Shown here: positions 23,801-39,859 of the stretch, piece after piece
Layout: each line of letters starts with the position of its first letter
Numbering within the stretch: the first letter of the stretch is position 1
From: Schistosoma mansoni
Lineage: Eukaryota > Platyhelminthes > Trematoda > Strigeidida > Schistosomatidae
Length of the DNA: 64,000 nucleotides
Assembly (NCBI RefSeq): GCF_000237925.1
Contig: NC_031498.1
Span: forward strand, 14,423,906-14,487,905
Direction of reading: 5' to 3'
The notes under the pieces: model-generated
What the model saw: the letters and a program-made list of their open reading frames with translations, nothing else
The model's database searches: none
What the model was told of the DNA's origin: nothing
Program-made: the position numbers and the translations under genes

Positions 23801-26800
23801 TTTTGTCATGACTTGATTCACACATTGAAAGTTATGAACACATTTATCACTGGATGCATGAATAGTTGCTTACTTGTAATATTTTATGTGAAACTAATAA
23901 TGCTGACTATTTGATTCACGTGATTGAATGCTATTCTTATCTGTTCCATACATGTCATCAACAAATGTGTATTAATTGATTGATTGAGTGTGTATTAACT
24001 GAATTTCACTACTTAATTTGTAGAGAATATGATTGTTTTGAATGATTGAGGTTATGGTTATCATGAAGTGAGTAAATGCTTAATTAGAATATTGCTGACT
24101 AGTTGATGAGTAAGTTTAAATCGATTTTTTTCTATTAGCAGTTGACTTGATTAATCCGTGTATTATTGTTTGAAGGAAAATCGAAAGTTGGTCAACTTTA
24201 CTTCATTTGATCGATTTTGCATTTATAAATTTCCATGGACTGATTTTTTAATTATGTCTATATCAAGGATACCTTTTACGTTTACTGATAATGAGATTCT
24301 AATCTTTGCTCTTTAGTGTTAAATTAATGAACAATAGTCCAACATATAAATCTTGTGTTGTTTTCATTGAGGATGAGAATAACTTTACCGAAACATTCTC
24401 AAGTATACAAGAGATCAAGATCGCAGGATGCATCATTTTCCCAAATAATTTATAACTGACTAGAATTCAGAAAACATTTTCTCTAGTTGTTCAAATGAGC
24501 TAACATATAATCATAGTAATATTAGCAATAAAATTTTACCTTAACACTGTCATTTACAAAAGTATCAATTAAGTCACAAATGCTCTTCTACATTTACTGT
24601 GAACATTTAAATTCTTAGTACATGTAACTAAACGATACCAAATTAATCCTTTACAGGTATCATTTATTCGACTATATACAATAATATGAATCATCAGTAG
24701 TAAATGAAAGTGAAAATTAATATATCCAATAGATTAAATATCTTAAAATAGCATTGAATCACTTTCGTTTATTCAATACAGATTGTTTTACCAAACACTT
24801 CCATATGACGTAGGCAAATCGTTTCGTGTTTTTTTCGAGACACAAAGCCACTGAATTCGAATGTAGGTAATCATGTTGCTGCACACTGATAACGACTCTC
24901 TAATTAGAATAGAATAACTATCTATTGTACTCTGAATTTCAGGAATTATTCGTCTGATAAAAGTTTTCAAATATCATCCATAAAACCAATATCTTACTGT
25001 ATTTGGTGTTATTCACAAAATTATCCAACTCTTCTATTCATGTTTCTTAATTATTTTAGTTATCCTTATTGTTACCATTATCAATTTTCATCTATTGTTG
25101 ACCGATTAATAAATAACAAACACCTTATTTTGAAGGCTTGTGAAATCCTCTATTATCTCGACATAGTTGTTACTGGATCACAATCAAAAACCATAAATGA
25201 ATACCTTCTTACAACTTGTTTTTTTTAATTTTGGTATTACATTGATTTTAGAAGCGAAAAGTAATTAATTTTAAGTCGTCTTGATCAAACGTAATGGTAA
25301 TGGACAAAAAGAATAAACGATTGTCATCAATCTACCTAATGAATTTGGTCAGTAAATTGTTGTGAAATGACAGTTTGCTATTTGAAACCCCATTTGACAT
25401 AAAGTACATTGACTTAAATGCTCGAAAAAATCTGAAATTTCTGTTCATCAACTGTATCACTGCAGCTTCGCTTACCTTCAGTTTCGATTTAAACTGTCAC
25501 AGGATTTGAAGAATTCCATCGATCAATTTATCTTAATGTTTAATTGAATGAAGTTATTCAACCAACGCACATTTCTGTTGCTTTTTATTTATTCGCTTAA
25601 AATGTGTGCAAAGTGCTATCTTTTACCAATTTATCAATCATTTCCACTTTCAAGTCATTTAATGTCTTCTGGTAATCCTATGGTTAAAAGAAGCACAAAG
25701 TGCTGAGAAGAGATTTTTATTCTTCATTATATTCAGTTAATTCTGTATCCTAGCGTCAGTTTAGTTTTTACCTTCAGATATTGACGATAATTACATATAT
25801 CTGTGATCGATAATCTTTGAACTGTTATTCCGTTTTGAAAATTATCATGTGCTTGTGTAGTACGTACTAATAGCGTGTATTAGATCAAATGATTGTCTGA
25901 TTTTGTACACTTTAACACAAAATCATTTTATGTACAATGAATATATAGGAGTATTAAATGACTTATATACCAAAGTGTTTCGTCTAAAAATAAGGAGAAA
26001 CGATAGTATTAGAATATTCAACTTGAATTTTTAATAAAACGAAGTAGTACGGTTGTATAAATTCCTGTTAAGATGAACAAACATTATAGTCAAAATAGAC
26101 TAAATTAACCAATCATTATCATATCATACAACTATACCAAATATGTGCTAATATATGTAGAGTACTATTGATAACATCAATAATATAAAGTTGTGTTTTC
26201 TCAAATGTAGAAATGAAGGTTGATCAATTGAGTAGCAATTCATTTTCTCTGAATCTTATAGATAAACAAGGTTAAATTCACTTAAAGTCAATGAAATAAT
26301 GACTGCGAACAAAATATCTAATCTAACAGTTCAACACAAAACTCCAAGCTAAAAACTTTTGAAGTGATTTACTTTGATAAACTAGTTGATAAAAGTCAAC
26401 TAATTTTCATGAAATTATAGATAATGGAGTCAAAAATTTAGCTCTGAGTTTATATTTCTTTCTTCTTTTTTATAGATACTATGAGTAGCTAGCCAATACA
26501 AATTAGAAAGATCGCAACACCTGAATAATCCGTGCTTCATAATCATAATCCAATACATAATTCCTGAAATAAGTAAAAAGTGCTTAGCCACTTTATAGAC
26601 TAAGCTGTTAGAAGAAAAATAGTCATCAACCTATTTCTTCTCTACTTTAAAATTGAGTGTTAGTGATTTCATTGGTCACTCAAACTTTAAACTCTTAGTC
26701 GCTTGAAACGATAACATATTAACAGATTCCGGGGATACTGTTATGATTTAAATCCTGAATGTATTCATCATAACCCTTGTTTTGAGACATGATCTTTCTG

Positions 26801-27473
26801 TTGGATTCATTGTATGCGATATTTGCATCACTCAACACTGAAGTGTTATCTATAATTGGCAAAGTATGAAGGCCTTATGCTGTTATCCAGCTCATTTGAT
26901 AATCTTTTTCCGGAATCCTGTTATTATCAAAATATATAGCCTAATTGAGTACATTTAGAAGAAAAGTATTGGTGACATTTTTTAAGGAAAGAAGTCCTGG
27001 TTTCGATTCAAGTCATCTTATTCATACTGACCTACATTCTCCAGGTTATCAACAGTTATTGCTAGTGGTAAAACTATGGTTAGTGAAAGATACAATTATT
27101 TAGAACTATTATTGTACTCCTTGAGGTTGAGTTTTTTGAACTTCTTAGAGTAATATTGATGGTTACCGGAGAATATTCTCATTATTTAACTGCTGTCTTT
27201 GTGGATTGATTTCTAAAATTAGTACAACAGAAGTATGTGATGAGGGACGATCAGGAAACATTTCAGCTCACACAATACACTTATGAAAAATATTTTTGGA
27301 AATCTAGCTGTTTCTCTCCAATCGACTAGTGATCCTACTTGCCTGTTTTAAATAGTTTGTTGAACTGATAACCAGAAATTGAATGGTTTAAACCCAGCCA
27401 TTTGTTCAACTCAACGTTGTACTATGTTACAGTTCATTTAGCTAAGGATATTGCTGACAGTGCTGTTGCAAGC
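20819..27473. other. AT-rich gene-free stretch
   Basis: No exon with convincing splice sites was found. One short open frame near 22846-22985 on the minus strand is exon-like but unsupported. The 23.9-24.1 kb part is rich in TTGATTGA-type low-complexity sequence. Confidence 0.4.
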
Positions 27474-27486
27474 CTACATAACCTTT

Positions 27487-27632
27487 GAGCGTTCGAATTA
27501 TTTTATTCTGGTTAGTGTGTTTTTAAGCCCGTTAGTTTTCTACGGGATTGGGTCGCTAACCCTATGCACAACCCTCCTCCTTTATCCGGGCTTGGGACCG
27601 GCAGTAACCGCAGAGGGGCCTCAGGCGGAGTT
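27487..27632 (-). mobile_element. 146-bp retroposed insertion flanked by 13-bp target duplications
   Basis: The segment is GC-richer than its surroundings and is bounded on both sides by the direct repeat CTACATAACCTTT (27474-27486 and 27633-27645). Read on the minus strand it begins AACTCCGCCTG and matches the start of the repeat at 63827-64000, including TACTGCCGGTCCC, GGAGGAGGGTTG and GTTAGCGACCC. A diverged copy lies at 33540-33780. The target duplication shows a real insertion event; the parent element is unknown to me. Confidence 0.75.
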
Positions 27633-27645
27633 CTACATAACCTTT

Positions 27646-28171
27646 ACAGCTAGATAAATAGTCTTTACTATGTTTAAATGAAAAATCCACAACAAGGTTC
27701 TCACCCGACAAAATACAACACCTTCAAACTAATTTGACAAACTACCAAGCATACTAAGACCAAACATCATTATTTTTTTACTTATTTTGAATATTGGCAT
27801 TACGTACATAGAACACATTCTAAAAGGCATATTTATATGTATATGTTACATTTTTGTACAAAGAGAGAATTGACTTCATGCTTTGAAGTAAAATAACAAT
27901 GTAATGAGCAATGTAGTTCAATAGTGAAAAATATAACCTCTACAGAATACTATTATATACTGTCATACATATACAATTTTAGAAATCGTGTATACAAAGT
28001 TAAGTATGATTTATCGTCAATATAAATACAAAAAAATAAACGTAAGTGAAGAAAAAGTAGTAGAAACGAATAGAAAATTTTAAAAAATTAACGATTATGT
28101 AATTAACAGAAAAGAAACAATAATAGCAATAATATTATTATTAACAAAGATTTTGTTGGTGATGATATCGA
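27646..28171. other. AT-rich DNA downstream of the kinase gene
   Basis: It contains the probable 3' UTR and flank of the kinase gene on the minus strand. No other feature was seen. Confidence 0.4.
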
Positions 28172-31959
<3,788 letters not shown>

Positions 31960-32699
31960 CCTCGCTAATAGCAATAATCGCAATAATCAATCACTCAACC
32001 CAAAATCGCGGACTTCAAGTTGCCTTCATCAACAGTACAGTCAAAACAATTATACAAAAAAAACTTGGAATTATTCAAGAATCATGAAAATAGCTCTCTG
32101 ACTTTGATAACGAAGCATTATGTAATATAGACTCTCTATTCCTTCGAGGATAGGCAAAGACATTGAATTTTCAACCTTCATTTCCCATGATACTATGTCT
32201 GTATTTCAGTAGCCTTCGTTTATGCCTGTTTTTCCTTTAAACAGGTCAATTGAAGGCTCAGACATCAGTTCTTTCGATCGTTAGATCCAATCTCTGATTA
32301 CTCATCTAGAATTTGTTCGATATGTGAGACCAAAAACTGCTGTCTACTTCGTACTATGATGATAAACTAGGAGAAGAATCAAGGAGATCACTATTTGGAG
32401 TCCCACGCAAAACAATGAAGCTTTTTCTACCTACTTCTAGGTGGTATAAAAATCTCAACATATCAAGCCTGTTTTCTATTAAGTGAATCAGGTTTTTCCG
32501 AAGTTCTTCAAATACCAGTCATTTTCAAAGGTTTCGAAACATTTCCAAAGCAAACGCTTGGAGCATACATAGGATTTTACTATTTTGACAGTGAGAAAAC
32601 TTTGTTTAAAATATTCGTATCATGCGTCCCTACGACTTTTAAGCACAGACGAAAATCAGTGAGCCGTCATCTAACCATGACTTAATTTGACTTCTAAAT

Positions 32700-33110
32700 A
32701 ATTATGAGTCAGAACCAATCTCGTTTGTTTGACGATGTTTAAGGAGATTCCTAAGTTGTCCAGCTGTAACGGTAACAGATTTCGAGGAATATTGTCAAAG
32801 GCCTTATTGAACTCTACATAGATTAGAGTTACTGTAGCTGTAAACAAATCCCCAAAACCAATAGCTCTGTAAGTGTGCTTAAGAACATGTGCTTTAGACT
32901 CCAGAGAATTAAATATGTACGGTCAAGTAACATCATTACAAACTTGCAGTATGCAATTGTTCTCGTCTAAAAGACAGGCAATATTGTTTTCAAAAATTTG
33001 AATTCGGTAAGTTCACTGAGCAAACATTTGCGTTATTTCCGGATCCAGACCACTTAAAAAACTGTGATTCGATATGCCGTTTTAATCTGTTCCATTCAAG
33101 GCAAACAATA
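32700..33110 (-). mobile_element. CR1-like reverse-transcriptase relic
   Basis: The minus-strand translation around 32850-32700 gives VEFNKAFDNIPRNLL, the block of CR1/jockey-type reverse transcriptases around the first catalytic aspartate (usual form VDFSKAFD..PH..L). It is followed by LDNLGIS. Flanking frames are broken. The sequence near 33110-33175 recurs at 37200-37260, which marks the same repeat family. Confidence 0.65.
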
Positions 33111-33539
33111 TGATCATGCACGAATGTTCGAGCTCCAAATGTAACGTGAATTATTCAGTATGACACCCATTCCCGCGTTACTTCCGATAGTCTAATCTAG
33201 GCTAGTCCAGGGTTCGATCTGTCCTCTTGCCGACTTATGGACTTTTATTAACTTGGTGCCGTAGAATCAGTAGTCTCTTCCAAAATTATATTTCTCACTA
33301 TAGGCTCCACCATCCTCGAATTGCTTGCATTTTATTTGGCAGTCTCATTTTCCTTTGACTTCGCTAGGTTTCAAGCAATAAAACTGGATATATGTTTTTC
33401 TTCTTTGTAAACCCTGTTGATGGATTTCGTTCGCTTCCACTAAATACTGACACCCTTTCCGTCACTTTTCTTTTGTTTTGACTTTTTGATCTATTCACTC
33501 GTTTGAAATATCTTACGAGAGAGTTTTGATCTCCATACA

Positions 33540-33780
33540 TGGCGTCGTTATATCCACCCTGTAGTAGCTCTTAGAGTTATCACACTTTTCCATCGTGATC
33601 GCTGGAGACTGAGTTACTGCCTATCCCGATCCAGGATAAAGAAGAAGGGTTTGGCTTAAGATAAGTAGTCCCATCCCTTAGAAGACAGCCATGCCAACAA
33701 AAGCCATCAAAAAACTTAAACCACTTAAATTCATTTCTAAAAGTTGAGGTATATTCAATTGGAATAATCATGGTGCCACA
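33540..33780 (+). repeat. Diverged copy of the 27.5/63.8-kb repeat
   Basis: It shares, in order, GTAGCTCTT, GTTACTGCC, CCCGATCC, GGATAAAG and AGAAGGG, CCCATCCC, and a tail ending near GGAATAAT with 63827-64000. The copy is old, with many substitutions. Confidence 0.55.
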
Positions 33781-34295
33781 TGATGAAATCCGAGATTCTC
33801 CGGTTGGTACCTCTCGTTTTGTCTATAGAAGAAACGAGACCTGTGACCGAATAGGTCTCTATTTAAACCCTGAAGTAGGACAGTTGAAGCGCTGGACTCT
33901 TTTTTCAAACTCACGTTTTCAACATTTGGCGTAAAAAATATAGGAAATTGAACGCCTACGCAAAATAGGTAAGTGAAAGAATACTTGAGCTATAATGTTC
34001 CGACATTAATAACACGTTTTTGATGAACTCCTAACCAGTGAAACTAAGTTGGTTTTCGGCTTCATCCTAGAATCAACTTCCACAGGAATGTTGGTTCGAT
34101 AAACTTACCAATCAAGAACTTGTTAAATCGGTTTCCTCAGTTTAATGGAGAACTACTATCCCGTTCAATGTTCGACTTTCAATAGATGACGCCCACTGAC
34201 TAGTCAATATTTGAAGATAACCCATAGATGTCATATAATTAACTAGCTTGTTGTCTTACCTCGTAGCATGTGCTTTTTTTTGCAAAAATTATCGT

Positions 34296-34754
34296 TCATG
34301 GTTTGCCGAATGTGTCCTCTGTATGAGGAACAGAGTTTGCAATGGAAAAGATTATAAGAAAATTAGACAAGAATATCAGAAGTACAGCTAGCAAGCTAAC
34401 TAACACCATATTGTTGGGGCTCAATTTGTCATTCTCTGTACGGATATCAGTTGTCTGTGTGGTGAAGTTGAACCTAACCACACAATCCTCGAACCTGAAC
34501 ATGAGACAACTAAGAAAATAGTTCTGCAGCAATTGGCGGGAAAAAGGATCCAACAATGAGGAGGGCGAGAAAAAAGAATTTAAAAAATTCAAATTCATTG
34601 AATGGCATTTCTCAGCCTTGCAGGTGTGACCATTCTTGTGTATCCCATACTTTTTATTCATATTTAATATATTGTCATAACTGTGTTCTTCGTCATTTAT
34701 GGGTGATTGTTTAGATGCGATGAAGCGGTGCAAACAATTCTGTGACTTCCACAT
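34296..34754 (-). CDS. Unrecognised open frame with C-terminal membrane segment
   Basis: The 152-codon minus-strand frame ends with a hydrophobic stretch, residues about 112-136 (MVLVSLLAVLLIFLSNFLI and following), and a short hydrophilic tail before TAA. This is the shape of a tail-anchored or single-pass membrane protein. An acceptor-like AG precedes the frame at about 34765. Upstream at 34867-34923 lies an exon-like piece with good splice sites, but I could not join the two in phase without guessing. I do not recognise the family. It may be the last exon of a gene broken up by the CR1-like insertions around it, or a chance frame. Confidence 0.3.
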   Translation of the reverse strand: MWKSQNCLHRFIASKQSPINDEEHSYDNILNMNKKYGIHKNGHTCKAEKCHSMNLNFLNSFFSPSSLLDPFSRQLLQNYFLSCLMFRFEDCVVRFNFTTQTTDIRTENDKLSPNNMVLVSLLAVLLIFLSNFLIIFSIANSVPHTEDTFGKP

Positions 34755-34866
34755 AAGATCTTATGAGTTAAGCAGTTACATCATGGCATATTTACAATTT
34801 TAGGATTAGATCTATTATTAGAGAAATACGCATAACGAAATAGACCATAATTCTACATCTACTCAC

Positions 34867-34923
34867 CTGGCCATCGAATTCCCCCAAAGTCAAAAATAGA
34901 GAGGAACCCGGAGAATTGCTCCA
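34867..34923 (-). CDS. Possible 57-nt internal exon, unknown gene
   Basis: The piece is bounded by a good acceptor (ATACAAACAG) and a consensus donor (CCAG/GTGAGT) and reads 19 codons in one frame: WSNSPGSSLFLTLGEFDGQ. Its length and splice sites fit the small exons of this genome. A second frame is also open, so the coding frame is not certain and no family was recognised. Confidence 0.3.
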
Positions 34924-35062
34924 CTGTTTGTATAAAATAAAAAGATGCGAGGAATAAATGTATAACAACAGGTGATCGATGTTCGGTTTCACTTAAGTTC
35001 TTTGTTTCCAGAATGCCTTGATAATCTAGAAGTAACAGACAGTGTACACACTTTTAACATGA

Positions 35063-35458
35063 AAATTAGTTAAACCGGATCACTTGCTTTCTCTTAAGAA
35101 ATGTGTGAACTTGCCAGAAATCGGATTCACTAACAAACTCGGTCATGTATATGACTATGAGTCTGTGAAGACTGCCTTTCATGACACATTTCGCAACCGT
35201 GGATACAGTGTCCGTTGAACTGGAAAACAAGGACATTCAATTGATAAAGACAAAACAACAAAAACACTAAATGTCCCAGAATCGAACAGGTTTCTTGAAA
35301 TGATCAACATGATTGAAGCCTCAAAGACAAGCCGTTTCGTTGGTTTGATGAAATATTCATGTTCTGGTAAGACCAAAATTCTTAAAGTCACCCAGGAAAT
35401 CAGTTGGTTTGCACCTTATAAGACTGCCAGTTGTGCTAGTCATAAGTATCTCCAATAA
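35063..35458 (+). pseudogene. Unidentified coding-like frame with one internal stop
   Basis: A plus-strand frame is open for 131 codons except for one TGA at 35216-35218 and ends at TAA 35456-35458. The composition looks protein-like (for example LPEIGFTNKLGHVYDYES early and ASKTSRFVGLMKYS late). It is followed by about 230 bp that end in CACTAAATAAATAAAA, like the tail of a retroposed copy. I do not recognise the product. It could be a decayed ORF of a retrotransposon or a processed pseudogene. Confidence 0.4.
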
Positions 35459-35763
35459 TCCATCAATGTAGGAAAATATTGAAGCTAGGCTTACTACGGG
35501 CCAGTGTGGTCTACTAGGTAAGTGCATGACCTTATATCACAGAGGAGGATAAATTGAGTGCATGTGAAGGCAAATGCTTGTATTCACAAAATTCATACGG
35601 TGTGTGAGCCATGGAAGATGTGACAATAAAGAGAGGAGTTGACCTTGCTTCAGGTCACCACCCGGTTCCTCCTAGGATCACTAAATAAATAAAAAAGTAG
35701 TTATTTGTTTCACGAGTGTCACCATTTTGTGCCTCTTATGTACTAAATTTTATGCCAATGTTA

Positions 35764-35960
35764 TCATTTAGATAAAATACTGTTTCCTCTCTTGCGGTTT
35801 ATAACACTTTCACTTACAACGAACCGTGCCCCATAGTAATAGGAAAAATTCTCTGTGATGAACCACGTTTGTGAGACAACAATTATACCGAACTTTATTT
35901 CATCCTTGGCTACATTCTCACTTCCAAGACTATGGAGATTATTGCAATACATAGTTATGA
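35764..35960 (-). mobile_element. CR1-like endonuclease fragment
   Basis: The minus-strand frame reads MYCNNLHSLGSENV and then FGIIVVSQTWFITENF. This parallels the N-terminal endonuclease of CR1-type elements (N-x-RSL ... I.VTETW). The usual catalytic E of TETW is Q here, so the enzyme would be dead. No other endonuclease motif is intact next to it. Confidence 0.55.
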
Positions 35961-36018
35961 CATTTAAGTAGCAATTAAGGTACTTGAAAATATAATCTGG
36001 GTTTAGTTACTAGCCCAC

Positions 36019-36905
36019 ATGCAATCATGCAATCTGCTAACTCCCGGGTTTCAAAACAAGCATTCACACTTAGGAGACTTACTTAATAAGAGAGAGGACT
36101 GCCCGTCTGCCAACGTGATATTTATAGATTTTTTGACAAGGTTTGAAAGGGTTTCTCACCTAGGTCCTATGTGGAAGCTATCAAGTTTCGGAATGACAGG
36201 TGCTGTACAAAAATGGATAAGCAGCAGAGAATTGAGGTAAAAGAGACACCTTCTGAATGGAGGCCGATCAAAAGTAGGGTGCCCCAAGGCAACATCTTGA
36301 GTTCCCTACTTTTCCTTCTCCACATCAACGAATTACCGCGATTGTTTATGAATGATGTCAAAATCTGAAGAACATTGGGAAGTCAACCTATCGTTGTGAT
36401 CCCCAGACTTACCTAGAAGAACTGGTTAGGTGGTCTCAATGCTGAGGCTGAAAAATTACTTTAGAGAGAGTATGCTCATGAACATCTGATATGATAACAA
36501 CTGCCAGTATACTGTTGACCGTATATCTCTTCAATGCGTTCAGGAACACAAGGACTTCAGGCAATAGTAAGTCACGACTTGAAATCAACTACACGCTGCA
36601 ACGCAGCGGCTGTCCGAAATTTTCAAGGGTTATGGTCACTTCGCCAAGTATTCAAATACTTTAACAAAAAGAAGTATCGAATTTTATATACCGCTTATGC
36701 GAGTTGACATTAAGAGAACTGTATCCAGGCAGCTGGTACATGACATATCAAGAATACTAACTCATCTGAGCACGTTTAGTGTGGGAACAAAATTAATGAA
36801 GAGTATTTCCAATGTCCCTTACAATGAGTGCTTAAAACTCCTGAACCTTTTACCATCATCATGTCGTATCAATAATATCAACATGAGTTCCTTTGGATAT
36901 TATAT
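36019..36905 (+). mobile_element. CR1-like reverse-transcriptase relic, sense strand
   Basis: Plus-strand frames give, in order: FIDFLTRFERVSH (the usual form is DFSKAFDRVSH, so the first catalytic Asp is lost), MWKLSSFGMTGAVQKWISS, VPQGNILSSLLFLLHINEL, and a C-terminal block, ILYTAYARVD to NVPYNECLKLLNLLP. Frames are broken in several places, and the YADD box region at about 36360-36420 is lost. The copy is old and inactive. It faces the antisense CR1 pieces on its left. Confidence 0.8.
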
Positions 36906-37677
36906 TAACATTCCGTAGATTTAATTACGATTCGGGCGTCAACATGTCTTAACTTTTTGCTCCCTCTGGCGCTAATAAGCTTCAAGGCCATAACAAGAAT
37001 GTTCACAGACCGTAACATAATAAACTCAGAGCGGGGTCCCGCTTTTATCATCGAGTGATCTGGAGAGTGAAAAGTGAAACGATCGCCAACGCTACCCAAA
37101 CAAGTCATAGAGCTACTGACTTCCGAATCCTCACTACCTAAAAATACTACCACTTGTCTCGCCGTTAGTAAGACCTCTAATCACTTCATTTAGTCTTCAA
37201 GTAAACAATCGGGTCACATATGAATGTTCGGCTTCGAAATGTAACATGTATTATTTAATATGATATTCATTTCTTCGTCAATTTACTTAGGTAGTGTTAT
37301 TGGAGGAATAGATGCAAAGTTTGTTTGCATATGGTGACCTGTTTGATTTCTAATAAATTTCCAGGGACGAATTTCAAATAGTAGAGTAACTAACGTAAAT
37401 GCGAATATGCACCAAAAACTAGCATTATCTGGTGGTAGTTAAGGCAATACATCCATCTCTTTAGGAAAAAAACGAAAGAATGGTAAATGTGATCGCACAA
37501 ATATGAGTAAAAAATAAATTTTCTCCTGATAAGACCTACAGCAAAAATCTAAATATTATTTGAAGTGCTAAATTTGAGTGATCCACCCCTACTAGACTAG
37601 TATAATAAGCGCAATGTTAGCAAAATATCTGAAAATGTTGAGGAATCCTTTTTTCAAAAACACACGTGTCTTCACTT

Positions 37678-37998
37678 TTATATAATACTTTTAGACACGG
37701 CAGAAATGTAAACGAAAGTTTTTTCTGCTTTATCTATCACCATTTCAATCGCCAAATTCCAATCAAAATGCTTATGGCGGAACTGCAAAAGCGGCCTTGA
37801 GTAGTAAAGGTAGGTTTTCAGTTTACACGAGGATGAATGGTGGTGAAAGTTGTTACATTTCTCATCAGCACAGCTATAAAGAAACAAAACATATGGAATA
37901 ATGCTCCAAATGACAGTTAGAAGTAAGCACAGAGAATTTACTCCTCGCGTTTTGTGAACAAGCAGTTTTGAATTCACAAATCCGAAATCTGTACGCAA
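37678..37998 (-). CDS. Unrecognised exon-like frame with a hydrophobic segment
   Basis: The minus-strand frame can start at an acceptor-like AG at about 37989. It contains a hydrophobic segment (NSLCLLLTVIWSIIPYVLFLY) followed by a cysteine- and histidine-rich linker and a helical-looking FDWNLAIEMVIDKAEKTF. The topology of a signal anchor followed by an extracellular or lumenal domain is conceivable. A distant likeness to the start of PLD3-type proteins crossed my mind, but no catalytic motif is visible, so I give no function. A chance frame is also possible. Confidence 0.25.
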   Translation of the reverse strand: MRTDFGFVNSKLLVHKTRGVNSLCLLLTVIWSIIPYVLFLYSCADEKCNNFHHHSSSCKLKTYLYYSRPLLQFRHKHFDWNLAIEMVIDKAEKTFVYISAVSKSII

Positions 37999-38099
37999 TA
38001 AAGTTACTTATTTTGGACCTAAAATCTTTTACTAGCCTTATAACCTGTGTATTATTTTCTTGAGTATTATTCGAATCAATCGGTGAGACTATAATTCAT

Positions 38100-39420
38100 G
38101 GACGACTTTTGAGCGACGCTAGAGTGACCTTGAGAGCGTCCACCTACTGACTAGAACCGTACGAGGGTTATCGACCAGAGTGAGAACTTGGATGCTGATT
38201 TACACTTGATGGTAAGGGTTACGAATTAGATTTAAGATTTTCATCACAAACTATAACCAGCTGTAATGCCAAAACTCTATTTAGCCAAATAATTATTCAC
38301 TCGTTCAAATGAGTGAATTTCGGACCGAAATGCGAGACCTCATTGGTTCGTCCATAAATTATAGTCTTGTTTGAAAATTTTCTAATTGATGACTTCTCAA
38401 TTCGGCTCTCCTGGGTGGAAGCTGTCAAACCATCATGACACTCAAGGTCACTTTGACGTCGCTCAAATGTCCCTCGTAAGTTCTAGTCTCGCTGCCTCTG
38501 GTAAAACAGGGCTTTTAAACATTTCAACTGTTACCTACAGACTATATCGACTAAAGCTTCACTTGCAATGCACTTTCCACAGACAAAGTTAAACTGTGGA
38601 GAATCTGGTTCGACTTCAAGGTTAGGCGGATTACGACAGACTTACTTTCGACACCCTAGAGTGTAAAGTAGTCCATCTGGAACATGTAGTAAACTGCTGA
38701 TACAACATAGATAACTTCTCTTCAGAAGTATCTCGAGTTGAGAAAGGTCTGTTAGTCTTGACACCCTATAATTTAAAGTCTTACACTAACGACGACAAAA
38801 GTGCCTTACGAGTAAATCCTGGACCGGCATTTTTGACGGTGTAACTTTCCAATTAATCTTAAAAAGTTTTATTCGGCCTCAATTATAGTATGGGAACATA
38901 TTGTTTCCTTTCTCACTCCAAAAGGATAAGAATGTACTAAAATGTATCCAAAAGCGAGCCACTAAATCAGTCCGTGGACTCAAATCGAACCCTGCAGGTC
39001 GAATTGTTTTACAATTGTAAAGAGCACTTCAAATAACTTAGTCTTTACTAATCAAGGTATAGGCTCCTCGCAAGTGGCCTATTAACTTGTCACATCTAAA
39101 CATTCCTGGGCATCCCCTTACTTAATTAAGTTCATTCACAACACAAACCTTAGGGGTAACATTAGGAAGTTAAGGACGTAACATAGCAGAATGGGCTGTA
39201 GGGACACCTTTAACTCTCTAAGATTAGTCGAATCCTGGATTTTTCTACCGGCTGAGGTGGTCAATGCGACTTCTAAGGGGTCCTTCAAGAGGAACCTCAA
39301 TGTATTTTAAGGACCTAGGACAGTATTTCACCACAATGTACTAATATTTTTGTCTTATAAATATACCTAGGTTCCTACTTGGAACTGTCAATAATCGACT
39401 GCTATTAGATACGGAACCCC
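38100..39420 (+). mobile_element. CR1-like retrotransposon debris with a reverse-transcriptase C-terminus
   Basis: The clear part is 38900-39320. Broken plus-strand frames give KRATKSVRGLKSN and then FNSLRLVESWIFLPAEVVNA with SFKRNLNVF before a stop at about 39308. This is the typical end of CR1-type reverse transcriptases (LPAEVV....NSFKRRLD). The left part (38100-38600) is less AT-rich and repeat-like but could not be assigned to a protein. Confidence 0.7.
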
Positions 39421-39859
39421 TCTAAGCGAAAGCTTCATCTATTCCTTCCACAACAATTTGAAGATAATAACTATTTCTTTCGACTTCCACTAATAGTAGG
39501 CAAATAATGTGGTTTTATTATGACAGCAGTGGTTTTGTAATGTTACTATACTTAGTTTTTGATTCATATCAATCCACCCTACTTTGGCTCAAGGGTAGGG
39601 TAAATGCCCCTTGCACCCAAAATTAGTAGAATGGGAATTCTCATCGGCCTACTCCATTAACTATTGATATTAATTTGGCAATTCACGTGCACATCTTTAT
39701 GTATTTATGGGTCGCATTGCTTATTTTCTATTCCCTGTATTTTTGTCTCTATTATTTATCATTCATTTGCCATCTTTTTTAGTGAATGTAACTGTGTGCA
39801 GTCCATCATCTAATTAAATACACTTAATTTGAGTTTGTTATTTACAACTTCAATGTAGC

